Positions 7,135 through 17,397 of a stretch of DNA of 64,000 nucleotides are shown piece after piece. The notes below the pieces were generated by a model. It saw only the letters and a list, made by a program, of their open reading frames with translations. It searched no databases and was not told where the DNA came from. Source of the stretch: Polaribacter reichenbachii (GTDB lineage: Bacteria > Bacteroidota > Bacteroidia > Flavobacteriales > Flavobacteriaceae); the NCBI RefSeq assembly GCF_001975665.1, contig NZ_CP019419.1, forward strand, positions 3,579,501 to 3,643,500, written 5' to 3'. Each line of letters starts with the position of its first letter. Positions within the stretch are counted from its first letter, which is position 1. A program made the position numbers and the translations under genes.

Positions 7135-10098
7135 TTAAGATTTTACCTTTTTCTCATCAATATAATTAAATAAGTAATCTACTTCTAATTCTTTTATATT
7201 ACCTAGTTTCTGAAGCGATTTTACATCTAAATCTTTCTTGTTACCAATTACCATAACATTATATGATTCTCCTTTAACGTTCTTGTCAAAAAAGGCTTTT
7301 AAATCTTCCATTGTCATATTCTTTATGGTGTTGTACATAGCTTCTCTATTGTCATTATCAATCCCTAATTTTTGTAATCTTTCATAAGACCAAAATATAT
7401 TAGATTTTGTAATTCTTTGCGCTGCTAATTTTTTTAATGTAGATTCTTTTGCAGCTTGAAACTGTTTATCTGCCTCTGGCATATCATTCATCAATTCCAT
7501 CATTGCATCTACAGCTTGCTCTAATTTGTTAGCTTGTGTACCCACATATGCCATAACATAATTTGGTGAGTCTTTTTTTGATGCTCCTTGATAAGCTGCA
7601 AATGCAGAATAAGCTAAAGATTTAGATTCTCTAATTTCTTGAAATACAATTGATGATAAACCACTACCAAAATAAGTATTAAACAATGTTGATGCTGCCA
7701 TATTTTCTGGTTTAAAAGGATCTCCTTTTGCCAAAAACAACATTTCTGTTTGTACCATATCATAATCTGTAAAAAACACATTACCTCCAGTTTCTGTTTC
7801 TTTGTATTTTTTTGCTATAGGATATTCTTTTAATTCTCCATAAATTTTATGTTGATTGTTTAAAGCTGCAACAGCATTATCTACATCTTTTCCATAATAA
7901 AAAACACGTTGCTTATAATTTTTCATATCTTTAATTAGCGCTACCAATTCTTCTGGATTAATTGACTTTAATTCATCTATTTGCATAATATCTCTTAAAG
8001 GAGAATTCTCTCCATATTTACCATAATTCATTAAACCATTCCAAAGGATATTTCCTTTTTGGGTTTTTCCATCTTGGCGCCCTTTATAGATTTTTTCTAC
8101 ATATTTATTATAAGCCTCTTCATCTGCTTTAGCATTATCCCATAAATGTTCTAACAATTCTAAACCTTTAGGTAAATTTTCTTTTAATCCGTTTAAACCT
8201 ACATAGGTTTTATCACTTCCTGTACTTACATAATAAGAGATTCCTAATTTATAAAATTCTTTCTTTAACTCTTCATTTGTATATTTATCTGTGCCTATAT
8301 ATTCTAAATAACCAGCAGCTAAAGATAATTTTTTATCATTATCACTACCCATATCAAAAATTATATTCATATCAAACAAATCATTTTTATCATTTAAAAC
8401 ATAAGAAACTTTAATATCATTTTCTGTTTTCGTTTCTTTAATTGCTGTTTTATAATCTACAAACTGAGGTTTTAGCTCTTCAGATTCCATTTTATTAAAT
8501 GCCTGTATGTATTCTGAACTTTTGTCTCTATTAAGATTTACTGGAGTAATTCCTGGGTTTTCAACTTTTACGATGTTATTATCTTCACCTTTTCTCTTAT
8601 AGGTAACTACATAGTTATCTTGATAAAAAGTGTTTGCAAAGGCAACTAATTCTTCTTTAGATACTTTTTTTAAATCATCTAAAAATTTTACTCTATCAGA
8701 CCAATTTTGCTGATAAATAAAAGCTTCTACATATTTATCTGCCAAAGCTGAATTGTTTTCATATTGACGGGTTTCATTTAATTTTAGATCATTTACTACT
8801 GCTTCTATCATCCATTCATCAAACTCACCATTTTTTAATTTAGTAACTTGTTCTAATAATAAATCTTTTACTTCATCTAAAGTTTGTCCTGATTTTGGAG
8901 AGCCTGTAAATGTATGATAACCATAATCATTTAAAAATGTTGGTGAACATGATGCTCTTTGTACTACTTGTTTCTGATTTAAATTTAAGTCGATTAAACC
9001 TGCATTACCATTGGCCATAATCATATCAACTAAAGTTACCATCTTTTCATCTTCAGTATTTACACCTCCAGATCTATAAGCTATGGAAATATTTTCTGAT
9101 GTAGGCCCAAAAACTTCATTTATAACAGGTTGAGTAATTGGTTCTTCTTTTGGTAAAGTAGGATGAGTCAGTTCTTTCTTTTCAAATTTACCAAAGGTTT
9201 CATTTATTTTTGCTATAGTTTTATCGAAATCTAAATCACCCACTAAAACAATTGCCATATTATTTGGCACATAATATTTATCAAAATAATTATGAATATC
9301 TATCATTGAAGGGTTTTTTAAATGCTGTCCTGTACCAATTGTTGTTTGTTGTCCATAAGGATGATTTGGAAATAAACCATCTAACATAGCAGCATAACGC
9401 TTTCTAAAATCGTTATCTTGCCCTCTATTAAATTCTTCAAAAACTGCTTCTAATTCTGTGTGAAACAATCTTAACACTAACGTACTAAAACGTTCTGACT
9501 CTAAAGTAATCCATTTATTAAATTCGTTTGCCGGAATTTTATTTGTGTAAACAGTTTGCTCAAACCACGTATATGCATTTGTTCCTGTAGCTCCTAAAGA
9601 AGCCGTCATTTTATCATATTCATTTGCAATTGAATAATTAGATGCTTCTAAAGAAACTTTATCAATTTCTTGGTACAGTGCTTTCTTTTTCTCTGTGTCT
9701 TCTTCTGTTCTGTGTTTTTCATACAAATCAGAAATTTTCTCTAAATATTCTTTTTCTTTTTCCCAATCTACAGTACCTACTTTGTGAGTTCCTTTAAAAA
9801 CCATATGTTCTAAATAGTGTGCTAAACCAGTAGATTCTTTTGGATCGTAATTAGAACCAGCCCTTACAGCAATATAGGTTTGAATTTTGGGTTCGTCTGC
9901 ATTTTTGCTTAAATACACTTTTAAACCATTGTCTAAAGTATATAGCCTTAAACCTGTAGGGTCATTTTCTACAGTTTCATAAGTTATTCCGTTTGTGTCT
10001 TTTTGCGCAGTTACTTTGTAGCTTTTATTGTTATCGGTATTACAACTAATGGCTGTAATTAACAACAAAATTAAAGCAAGTCGTTTAATTTGTTTCAT
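7135..10098 (-). CDS. M16 family zinc metallopeptidase lipoprotein
   Basis: A 987-residue exported peptidase with two fused M16 halves. The lipobox ends at Cys19 (ITAISC), so it is membrane-anchored outside the cytoplasm. The inverted zinc motif HYLEH is at residues 94-98 and the third ligand glutamate is in ELEAVFEEFNR further on. The second half lacks a zinc motif but has the RESKSLAYSAF segment that closes the substrate chamber in M16 enzymes. The layout resembles insulinase- and pitrilysin-type enzymes that degrade peptides inside a clamshell. It is transcribed alone. Substrate is unknown. Confidence 0.9.
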   Translation of the reverse strand: MKQIKRLALILLLITAISCNTDNNKSYKVTAQKDTNGITYETVENDPTGLRLYTLDNGLKVYLSKNADEPKIQTYIAVRAGSNYDPKESTGLAHYLEHMVFKGTHKVGTVDWEKEKEYLEKISDLYEKHRTEEDTEKKKALYQEIDKVSLEASNYSIANEYDKMTASLGATGTNAYTWFEQTVYTNKIPANEFNKWITLESERFSTLVLRLFHTELEAVFEEFNRGQDNDFRKRYAAMLDGLFPNHPYGQQTTIGTGQHLKNPSMIDIHNYFDKYYVPNNMAIVLVGDLDFDKTIAKINETFGKFEKKELTHPTLPKEEPITQPVINEVFGPTSENISIAYRSGGVNTEDEKMVTLVDMIMANGNAGLIDLNLNQKQVVQRASCSPTFLNDYGYHTFTGSPKSGQTLDEVKDLLLEQVTKLKNGEFDEWMIEAVVNDLKLNETRQYENNSALADKYVEAFIYQQNWSDRVKFLDDLKKVSKEELVAFANTFYQDNYVVTYKRKGEDNNIVKVENPGITPVNLNRDKSSEYIQAFNKMESEELKPQFVDYKTAIKETKTENDIKVSYVLNDKNDLFDMNIIFDMGSDNDKKLSLAAGYLEYIGTDKYTNEELKKEFYKLGISYYVSTGSDKTYVGLNGLKENLPKGLELLEHLWDNAKADEEAYNKYVEKIYKGRQDGKTQKGNILWNGLMNYGKYGENSPLRDIMQIDELKSINPEELVALIKDMKNYKQRVFYYGKDVDNAVAALNNQHKIYGELKEYPIAKKYKETETGGNVFFTDYDMVQTEMLFLAKGDPFKPENMAASTLFNTYFGSGLSSIVFQEIRESKSLAYSAFAAYQGASKKDSPNYVMAYVGTQANKLEQAVDAMMELMNDMPEADKQFQAAKESTLKKLAAQRITKSNIFWSYERLQKLGIDNDNREAMYNTIKNMTMEDLKAFFDKNVKGESYNVMVIGNKKDLDVKSLQKLGNIKELEVDYLFNYIDEKKVKS

Positions 10099-10117
10099 AA
10101 TAATTGAATTTGGTTGA

Positions 10118-10155
10118 ATAAAAAAATCCGTTGAATTTACAAATTCAACGGATTT
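10118..10155 (-). terminator. terminator of the lipid A/sucD operon
   Basis: A perfect 15-base stem (10124-10138 with 10141-10155, two-base loop) is followed on the minus strand by TTTTTTTATTC. It lies 49 bases after the sucD stop codon. Confidence 0.88.
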
Positions 10156-10203
10156 TAATAAGATTTATTATAAAAGTTTAACGATTATTTAATAAAATAA
10201 AGT

Positions 10204-11076
10204 TTACTTTAAAACATTCGCAACCATTTCTCCAATTTTAGCAGGTGAACTTACTACGTGTACACCATTTGCTGCTAAGATTTTCATTTTAGCTTGTGCA
10301 GTATCATCTGCTCCACCAACAATAGCTCCTGCATGCCCCATAGTTCTACCTGCAGGTGCAGTTTGCCCAGCAATAAAACCAACAACTGGTTTTCTATTAC
10401 CATCAGCTTTAATCCATTGTGCAGCTTCAGCTTCTAAATTTCCACCAATTTCACCAATCATTACAATGGCTTCAGTTTCATCATCATTCATTAACATTTC
10501 TACTGCTTCTTTGGTAGTAGTTCCAATAATTGGATCTCCACCAATACCAATTGCTGTTGTAATTCCAAAACCTTGTTTTACAACTTGATCAGCAGCTTCG
10601 TAAGTTAAAGTACCTGACTTAGAAACAATACCTACTCTACCTTTTTTAAAGATAAAACCTGGCATAATACCAACTTTAGCTTCATCTGGAGTAATAACTC
10701 CAGGACAGTTAGGACCAACTAATCTTGTGTCTCTATCTGCAATATAAGCTTTAACTTTTACCATATCTGCAGTAGGTATACCTTCTGTAATACAAATAAT
10801 TACTTTAATACCTGCATCTGCAGATTCCATAATTGCATCTGCAGCAAATGCTGGTGGTACAAATATAATTGAAGTATCTGCTGCTACTTTTTCTACAGCT
10901 TCTGCAACTGTATTAAAAACAGGTTTCCCTAAGTGTTCTTGACCACCTTTTCCTGGAGTTACACCACCAACAACATTGGTTCCATAATCAATCATTTGAC
11001 CTGCGTGAAAAGTACCTTCACTACCAGTAAAACCTTGTACAATAATATTTGAATTCTTATTAACTAAAACACTCAT
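10204..11076 (-). CDS. sucD: succinyl-CoA synthetase, alpha subunit
   Basis: A 290-residue protein matching the alpha subunit of succinyl-CoA ligase (TCA cycle; succinyl-CoA + NDP/Pi to succinate + CoA + NTP). The CoA-binding N-terminal segment includes [15 protein letters not shown] and the later [18 protein letters not shown] is conserved, and GHAGAIVGG near residue 250 holds the phosphorylated His. The beta subunit gene is not in the window. It is the last gene of the lipid A/efp operon, an arrangement I recall from other Flavobacteriaceae, and it is followed by a strong terminator. Confidence 0.95.
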   Translation of the reverse strand: MSVLVNKNSNIIVQGFTGSEGTFHAGQMIDYGTNVVGGVTPGKGGQEHLGKPVFNTVAEAVEKVAADTSIIFVPPAFAADAIMESADAGIKVIICITEGIPTADMVKVKAYIADRDTRLVGPNCPGVITPDEAKVGIMPGFIFKKGRVGIVSKSGTLTYEAADQVVKQGFGITTAIGIGGDPIIGTTTKEAVEMLMNDDETEAIVMIGEIGGNLEAEAAQWIKADGNRKPVVGFIAGQTAPAGRTMGHAGAIVGGADDTAQAKMKILAANGVHVVSSPAKIGEMVANVLK

Positions 11077-11146
11077 TTGCTCTGATATTTTTTTTGTTTT
11101 ACAAAAATAGTTTATTGTTTACTTTTATAAAAAAGTTATTTACTAT

Positions 11147-12064
11147 TTATTTTTCTTTTAGCAATCTTTTTAAGCCTGCTAATTGTTTTAATTTTTCTCT
11201 TGATTCTTCTATCGGAGTCCCAAAATAAGATTTACCACCAGATACAGATTTTGTAACTCCAGTTTGCCCAAGAATCACTGCTCCTTTACCTATTGTAATT
11301 CCGCTGTTAGTACCAACTTGCCCCCAAATAGTAACCTCATCTTCAATAATTACACAACCTGCAATACCTGTTTGCGAAGCAATTAAACACTTTTTACCAA
11401 TAACTGTATCATGCCCTACATGCACTTGGTTATCGATTTTTGTACCTTCTTTTATAGTTGTATCTCCTGTTACACCTTTATCAATAGTACAAGAAGCGCC
11501 TAAGTCTACATAATCTTCTAAAACTACTCTACCTCCAGAAATCAATTTATCGAAACCTGTTGGTCTGTTTTTATAATAGAAAGCATCTGCACCTAAAACT
11601 GTATTTGCGTGAATAGTGCAATTATTACCAATAATTGAATTATCGTAAATGGTTACATTTGGATGAATAACACAATTAGCACCAATTTGAACATTATTAC
11701 CAATAAAAACATTTGGCTGAATTACAGTACTTTCTCCAATAATTGCACTTTCTGAAATACTTTCTTTGGATGCTATAAAGGGATTAAAATGTTTGGTAAT
11801 TTTATTAAAATCACGAAAAGGATCATCAGAAATTAATAAAGATTTACCTTCTGGACAATCTACTTTTTTGTTGATTAAAACAGTTGTAGCGGCAGAATTT
11901 AATGCTTTATCATAATATTTTGGATGATCTACAAAAACAATGTCTCCTTTTTCTACAACGTGAATTTCATTAATACCAAGAATTGGAAAATTTTTATCAC
12001 CAATAAAATCAACCTCTAATAAAGAAGCGATTTCTTGTAATGTTTGTGGAGTTTTGAATTTCAT
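11147..12064 (-). CDS. second LpxD-like acyltransferase
   Basis: A 305-residue protein with an LpxD-like N-terminal domain (about residues 1-100) and a left-handed beta helix of hexapeptide repeats. LpxD adds the second 3-hydroxyacyl chain to UDP-GlcN in lipid A synthesis. A genuine lpxD lies at the head of the same operon, so this is a paralogue. It keeps the first His of the active-site region (VHVGHDTVIG) but the second conserved His, in AGH of the other copy, is replaced in GQVGTNSGITIG. It may have another acyl or sugar substrate. It follows efp by 64 bases. Confidence 0.8.
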   Translation of the reverse strand: MKFKTPQTLQEIASLLEVDFIGDKNFPILGINEIHVVEKGDIVFVDHPKYYDKALNSAATTVLINKKVDCPEGKSLLISDDPFRDFNKITKHFNPFIASKESISESAIIGESTVIQPNVFIGNNVQIGANCVIHPNVTIYDNSIIGNNCTIHANTVLGADAFYYKNRPTGFDKLISGGRVVLEDYVDLGASCTIDKGVTGDTTIKEGTKIDNQVHVGHDTVIGKKCLIASQTGIAGCVIIEDEVTIWGQVGTNSGITIGKGAVILGQTGVTKSVSGGKSYFGTPIEESREKLKQLAGLKRLLKEK

Positions 12065-12128
12065 AGTTCGCTATTAAAAATTGGCTAATCATTTTTAGAA
12101 AAACCTAAAAACAAAAAGCAATTTCCAA

Positions 12129-12695
12129 TTATTCTTTAATACGTTCTTGGTAAGTTCCTTTTGTAGTTTCTATCTTAATTTTATCACCTTCATTAATAAA
12201 TAAAGGTACATTTACAGAGGCACCAGTTTCTACAGTTGCTGGTTTTGTTGCATTTGTTGCTGTGTTTCCTTTAACTCCTGGCTCTGTGTGAGTAACTTCT
12301 AAAATAACACTTTGCGGCATTTCAACAGATAATGGCATATCATCTTCAGAATTGATTATGATAGTAACAACTTCTCCTTCTTTCATTAATTCAGGAGTAT
12401 CTAAAGCATTTTTTTGCAATTGAATTTGAGAATAATCTTGCTCATTCATAAAATGATAGGTATCTCCATCATTATATAAATACTGAAACTTGTGTGTTTC
12501 TACTCTTACATCATCAATTTTTCTACCAGCAGGAAAAGTATTATCTACTACTTTGCCATTGGTTACACTTTTTAATTTTGTTCTTACAAAAGCAGGACCT
12601 TTACCAGGTTTTACGTGTAAAAATTCTACAATTTTATAGATATCATTATTATACCTAATACATAATCCGTTTCTAATATCTGATGTTGTTGCCAT
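12129..12695 (-). CDS. efp: elongation factor P
   Basis: A 188-residue, three-beta-barrel translation factor that relieves ribosome stalling at proline runs by binding near the peptidyl-tRNA. The tip of domain I is KPGKGPAFVRTK with Lys32 at the site that is modified in many bacteria. No epmA/epmB or earP gene is in the window. VSVEMPQSVILEVTHTEPGVKG and the C-terminal INEGDKIKIETTKGTYQERI are family signatures. It sits between lpxA (9 bases upstream) and the lpxD-like gene. Confidence 0.95.
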   Translation of the reverse strand: MATTSDIRNGLCIRYNNDIYKIVEFLHVKPGKGPAFVRTKLKSVTNGKVVDNTFPAGRKIDDVRVETHKFQYLYNDGDTYHFMNEQDYSQIQLQKNALDTPELMKEGEVVTIIINSEDDMPLSVEMPQSVILEVTHTEPGVKGNTATNATKPATVETGASVNVPLFINEGDKIKIETTKGTYQERIKE

Positions 12696-12704
12696 TTATA
12701 TAAT

Positions 12705-13490
12705 TTAATTTGCTTTATAATATCCTTTCATTATCCCTCTGTGAGAATCTTTAATAAATTGAATGATTTCATCACGTTCTGGAGTTGCTTCCATTTCTGC
12801 TTCTATAATATCTATTGCTTGAGAATTATTGTAGTTTCTCTGAAATAGAATTCTAAATATTGCTTGAATTTCTCTAATTTTTTCTGTGGTATAGCCTCTT
12901 CTTCTTAATCCTACTGAATTAATACCTACATAGGATAAAGGTTCTCTTGCTGCTTTTACATAAGGAGGTACATCTTTTCTTACCAAAGAACCACCTGTAA
13001 CAAAAGCATGATTACCAATAGATGCAAATTGATGCACAGCAACCATACCTGCTAAAACCACATGACTACCAATAGTTACATGACCTGCTAAAGTTGTATT
13101 GTTAGAAAAAATACAGTTATCGCCAACTAAACAATCATGTGCAATATGGCAATAAGCCATAATTAAACAGTTGTTACCTACAACAGTTTTCATTCTGTCT
13201 TTAGTACCTCTATTTATAGTTACACATTCCCTTACAGTAACATTGTTACCAATTTCTACTGTAGTTTCTTCGTCGTTGAATTTTAAATCTTGTGGAATTG
13301 CAGAAATTACAGAACCCGGAAAAATTCTACAATTCTCTCCAATTCTTGCACCTTCCATAATTGTTACGTTAGAACCAATCCAAGTTCCAGAACCAATTGT
13401 TACATTATTATGTATGGTAGTAAAAGGTTCTATTACAACATTTCTTGCAATTTTTGCTTGGGGGTGTACGTAAGCTAAAGGTTGATTCAT
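12705..13490 (-). CDS. lpxA: UDP-N-acetylglucosamine O-acyltransferase
   Basis: A 261-residue hexapeptide-repeat protein that transfers 3-hydroxyacyl from ACP to the 3-OH of UDP-GlcNAc, the first step of lipid A synthesis. HIAHDCLVGDN contains the catalytic His. The C-terminal helical region with INSVGLRRRGYTTEKI is the LpxA signature (NxxGLRRRGF in other species). It lies 3 bases after lpxC-fabZ and 9 bases before efp, so these genes are surely co-transcribed. Confidence 0.95.
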   Translation of the reverse strand: MNQPLAYVHPQAKIARNVVIEPFTTIHNNVTIGSGTWIGSNVTIMEGARIGENCRIFPGSVISAIPQDLKFNDEETTVEIGNNVTVRECVTINRGTKDRMKTVVGNNCLIMAYCHIAHDCLVGDNCIFSNNTTLAGHVTIGSHVVLAGMVAVHQFASIGNHAFVTGGSLVRKDVPPYVKAAREPLSYVGINSVGLRRRGYTTEKIREIQAIFRILFQRNYNNSQAIDIIEAEMEATPERDEIIQFIKDSHRGIMKGYYKAN

Positions 13491-13493
13491 AAT

Positions 13494-14885
13494 TTATTTT
13501 TTTCTAGCTATTTGTGCCATTAATTCTGCTTCTGCTACTAATTTTCCGTTTGCATAAGCGTACGCTTGCATATGACAAATACCTCTTCTAATTGGTGTAA
13601 TTAACTCTGCTTTAAAAGTTAAAGTATCTCCAGGTAAAACCTTTTGCTTAAATTTAACATTATCCATTTTCATGAAATACGTTAAGTAATTCTCTGGATC
13701 TGGAACTGTACTTAATACTAAAACTCCACCACATTGCGCCATCGCTTCTACTTGTAAAACTCCTGGCATAACTGGCGCTCCTGGAAAATGACCTACAAAG
13801 AAATTTTCATTCATTGTTACATTTTTCATTCCCACAACGTGTTTGTCTGATAGCTCTAAAATTCGATCTATCATTAAAAATGGTGGTCTGTGAGGTAAAA
13901 TATCCATTATTTGATGAATATCTAATAATGGTGGCGCATTTAAATCGTATTGAGGAACATAGTTTCTCTTTTCTGTTTTAATAATTTTTGCCAATTTCTT
14001 TGCAAACTGAGTATTTACTAAATGCCCAGGTTTATTTGCAATTACTTTACCTTTTATTCTTGTACCTACTAAAGCTAAATCGCCAATAACATCTAATAAT
14101 TTATGACGAGCAGCTTCATTTGCCCAATGCAAAGTTAAGTTGTCTAAAATTCCGTTTGGTTTTATAGAAATATTGTCTTTTTTAAATGCCTTTTGCAATT
14201 TTTGCATTGTACTATCAGACAATTCTTTATCAACATAAACAATAGCGTTGTTTAAATCGCCACCTTTAATAAGGTCATTTTCTAGTAACATTTCTATTTC
14301 ATGTAAAAAACTAAAAGTTCTTGCAGCTGCAATTTCTTCTTTAAAATCAGCAATATGATCTAAAGTAGCATTTTGAGTTCCTAAAATTTTAGTGCCAAAA
14401 TCTACCATAGTTGTTACTTGATATTCATCCGAAGGCATTAAAATAATTTCGCTACCAGAAACTTCATCTTTATAAGAAATAATTTCTTTTACAACATATT
14501 CTTCTATTTCTGCTTCTTGTTCTTTAATACCTGCTTTTTCTAAAGCTTCTACAAAGTATTTTGATGAACCATCCATAATTGGTGGTTCTGATGCATTTAT
14601 TTCTATTAATAGATTATCGATATCTAAACCAACAGCTGCTGCTAAAACATGTTCTGAAGTTTGAATTTGAACACCATTTTTTTCTAAGTTAGTACCTCTT
14701 TGCGTGGTAACTACATATTCAGCTTTTGCCTCAATGATTGGAGATCCTTCTAAATCGATTCTACTAAAAGCAAAACCGTGATTTATTGGTGCTGGCTTTA
14801 ACGTCATTGACACATTATTACCAGTGTGTAAACCAACACCTGATAAAGTAATTTCTGATTCTATTGTTTTTTGTTTCTTACTCAT
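13494..14885 (-). CDS. lpxC-fabZ: LpxC deacetylase fused to FabZ dehydratase
   Basis: A 463-residue fusion typical of Bacteroidota. Residues 1 to about 305 are LpxC, the zinc-dependent deacetylase that commits UDP-3-O-acyl-GlcNAc to lipid A; the zinc ligands are in TSEHVLAA and in ARHKLLDVIGDLAL. From about residue 315 follows FabZ, the 3-hydroxyacyl-ACP dehydratase, with its catalytic His in LPHRPPFLMID and Glu in PGVLQVEAMAQ. The GTG at 14894 is possible, but the ATG at 14885 gives the better start (MSKKQKTIESEITL). It overlaps the end of lpxD by 8 bases, indicating translational coupling. Confidence 0.95.
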   Translation of the reverse strand: MSKKQKTIESEITLSGVGLHTGNNVSMTLKPAPINHGFAFSRIDLEGSPIIEAKAEYVVTTQRGTNLEKNGVQIQTSEHVLAAAVGLDIDNLLIEINASEPPIMDGSSKYFVEALEKAGIKEQEAEIEEYVVKEIISYKDEVSGSEIILMPSDEYQVTTMVDFGTKILGTQNATLDHIADFKEEIAAARTFSFLHEIEMLLENDLIKGGDLNNAIVYVDKELSDSTMQKLQKAFKKDNISIKPNGILDNLTLHWANEAARHKLLDVIGDLALVGTRIKGKVIANKPGHLVNTQFAKKLAKIIKTEKRNYVPQYDLNAPPLLDIHQIMDILPHRPPFLMIDRILELSDKHVVGMKNVTMNENFFVGHFPGAPVMPGVLQVEAMAQCGGVLVLSTVPDPENYLTYFMKMDNVKFKQKVLPGDTLTFKAELITPIRRGICHMQAYAYANGKLVAEAELMAQIARKK

Positions 14886-15918
14886 ATTTTTCACTTAGAG
14901 TATTAAGTCTTTTTTCTATTTTATTAACTGATTCTACTACTGTTGGTAAGTTTTTAAAATGCACATAAGCTTTAAAATAATCACCATAATTAAAAGCTGG
15001 TGTACCTTGTACTTTTAAACCATCTTTTAAATTTTTGCTGATGCCTGATTGTGCTTGTATTTGTAAATTATTACCTAAAATTAAATGTCCTGCAATACCA
15101 ACTTGCCCTCCAATCATACAATTCTCGCCAATTTTTGTAGAACCTGCAACTCCTGTAAGCGCAGCAATTACAGTATTTTTACCTATTTCTACATTATGAG
15201 CAATTTGTATCTGATTATCTAGCTTTACACCTTTTCTTATTATTGTAGATCCTAATGTAGCTCTATCTATAGTAGAACCAGAACCTATATCTACATGATC
15301 TTCTATAATAACATTTCCTATTTGTGGAATTGCCTTAAACTCTCCTTTTTCATTGGGTGCAAATCCAAAACCATCAGATCCTATGATACAACCTGAATGT
15401 ATTTTACAGTGTTTACCAATCTGAGTTTCTGAATAAATTTTTACTCCTGCGAAAATTACACAATCATCACCAATAGTTGTATTATCACCTATATAACAAT
15501 TAGGATATATTTTTACATTATTACCAATAGTTACATTTTCTCCTATATAAGAGAATGCTCCCAAGTATTCATTTGTGCCTACTTTTGCAGAATCTGCTAT
15601 AAAATGTGGTGCTTCTCTACCTGTTTTATTATTTTTTACTTCGTTGTAAAATTCTAATAATTTAGAAAAAGATTTATATGCATTTTCTACTTTTATAAGT
15701 GTTGTAGAGATTTCTTTTTCTAACAGAAAATCATCATTTACAATAGCAATAGAAGCATTTGTAGTATATAAATAAGGATTGTATTTTGGGTTCGATAAAA
15801 AGGTTAAAGAGCCTTTTTCACCTTCCTCTATCTTAGATAATTTAGAAACTTCTTCATCAGGATTACCAACTACTTTACCTTCTAAAATATCTGCTATTTG
15901 TTGTGCTGTAAATTTCAT
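14878..15918 (-). CDS. lpxD: UDP-3-O-(3-hydroxyacyl)glucosamine N-acyltransferase
   Basis: A 346-residue LpxD, third enzyme of lipid A synthesis. The N-terminal uridine-binding domain (about residues 1-100) is followed by a beta helix of hexapeptide repeats. IAHNVEIGKNT and GGQVGIAGHL hold both conserved His residues. A TTG nine bases upstream could start the frame, but the ATG at 15918 (MKFTAQQIADIL) fits the family. The 3-prime end overlaps the start of lpxC-fabZ. A divergent second copy lies in the same operon at 11147. Confidence 0.95.
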   Translation of the reverse strand: MKFTAQQIADILEGKVVGNPDEEVSKLSKIEEGEKGSLTFLSNPKYNPYLYTTNASIAIVNDDFLLEKEISTTLIKVENAYKSFSKLLEFYNEVKNNKTGREAPHFIADSAKVGTNEYLGAFSYIGENVTIGNNVKIYPNCYIGDNTTIGDDCVIFAGVKIYSETQIGKHCKIHSGCIIGSDGFGFAPNEKGEFKAIPQIGNVIIEDHVDIGSGSTIDRATLGSTIIRKGVKLDNQIQIAHNVEIGKNTVIAALTGVAGSTKIGENCMIGGQVGIAGHLILGNNLQIQAQSGISKNLKDGLKVQGTPAFNYGDYFKAYVHFKNLPTVVESVNKIEKRLNTLSEKYE

Positions 15919-15963
15919 CAACCGCAAAAGTATAAAATTTATAGGTATTTGGCTAATATCATT

Positions 15964-17214
15964 TTACTTTGGGTAACAAATAAAATGTTTAATTACTGGT
16001 TTTGTGAGTGCTTGCAGGTTTAATTGATCTGATGCTTTTGCAATATCTTTTAACTTTCCTTTTTTATTTAATATATAAATTGGTTTATCTGTCTGATATG
16101 CTAGGTTTCTTATTTCTTGAGAAAAGATAAAATATGCTACATCTTGTTCTGATATTTCTAACTTCTTAGAAAACTTATTCTTCTTTTTACTGATGTAAGC
16201 TTCAGCAAATGGTTTATTCTGAATTTCTATTCTTAATAATTTACGATCTACAATCATTTTACATAATAAGGATAAAACTTTATCTTTATGATGTACCCAT
16301 TCTTTTATGGCAGATAAAATATCGTAATCATCTAGTTTAGAAAACATTTCTAAAGTTTGATCTGTAAAATTATCTTGATTTATTTGATGATATAAAAAGT
16401 AGTTTAAGGCTGTACTTGCATACAATTGCTCTCCTTTTTCTGCCAATTCTTTTGCTCTTTTTAAAACATTAACCAACATATTTTCTGCTACCAAACCAGT
16501 TTTATGCAAATACACTTGCCAATACATTAAACGTCTAGCAATCAAGAACTTTTCTACAGAATAAATTCCTTTTTGTTCTATAACTAATTCATCATCTTTA
16601 ACATTCATCATGGCAATTAATCTGTCTGATGAAATATTACCTTCTGTTACACCCGTATAAAAACTATCTCGTTTTAAATAATCTAAACGATCTATATCTA
16701 ATTGACTAGAAATTAACTGACATAAAAATTTTCGATGATATTTCCCTTCAAAAATTTCTATAGCTAAATCTAATTTGCCATCAAATTCTTCGTTTAATTT
16801 CTTCATAAATTTTAACGAAATTTCTTCATGAGAAATTCCGCTAACAATACTATGCTCTAAAGCGTGAGAAAAAGCGCCATGACCAATATCATGTAATAAA
16901 ATAGCAATGTATACTGCATTTTCTTCATCCGTAGAAATAGCAATTTGCTTAAAACGTAAAACTCTAACTGCTTTTTCCATTAAATGGATGCAACCTAAAG
17001 CATGATGAAAACGTGTGTGATTCGCTCCTGGATATACCAAATTAGATAAACCCATTTGCGCAATTCTTCTTAATCTCTGAAAATAAGGATGTTCTATGAT
17101 ATCAAAAATTAAAGAATTCGGAATTTGTATAAATCCGTAAATAGGATCGTTTAATATTTTGAGTTTATTGGGCTTTTTTTTCTTCAAAAGACGGGTTTTA
17201 TCAATATGATGCAA
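15964..17214 (-). CDS. HD domain phosphohydrolase
   Basis: A 416-residue protein with an N-terminal HD domain: RFHHALGCIHLM, then ILLHDIGHGAFSHALE with the defining His-Asp pair, and SSQLDIDRLDYLKRDS, which contains the final Asp ligand seen in dNTPase-like HD proteins. It is probably a nucleotide triphosphohydrolase or related phosphohydrolase. The frame has no ATG before the conserved NKLKILNDPIYGF; TTG codons at 17214 and nine codons later are the only ordinary starts. It heads the lipid A operon, ending 46 bases before lpxD. Confidence 0.85.
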   Translation of the reverse strand: MHHIDKTRLLKKKKPNKLKILNDPIYGFIQIPNSLIFDIIEHPYFQRLRRIAQMGLSNLVYPGANHTRFHHALGCIHLMEKAVRVLRFKQIAISTDEENAVYIAILLHDIGHGAFSHALEHSIVSGISHEEISLKFMKKLNEEFDGKLDLAIEIFEGKYHRKFLCQLISSQLDIDRLDYLKRDSFYTGVTEGNISSDRLIAMMNVKDDELVIEQKGIYSVEKFLIARRLMYWQVYLHKTGLVAENMLVNVLKRAKELAEKGEQLYASTALNYFLYHQINQDNFTDQTLEMFSKLDDYDILSAIKEWVHHKDKVLSLLCKMIVDRKLLRIEIQNKPFAEAYISKKKNKFSKKLEISEQDVAYFIFSQEIRNLAYQTDKPIYILNKKGKLKDIAKASDQLNLQALTKPVIKHFICYPK

Positions 17215-17397
17215 AGTACGAAGTAATGCCTTTAAATCGCAAATTTTAAATATTTAATTTCATATTTTCAGTTATTTTCTGATTGATAATTATCCTTTCA
17301 ATTTATTATTTTTAGCAATAATTTATCATTTTATACCATTAAAAAACATATCAAAGCAGTACATTTAACCTTAAATGTTAAAATTTAAAAACAATAT

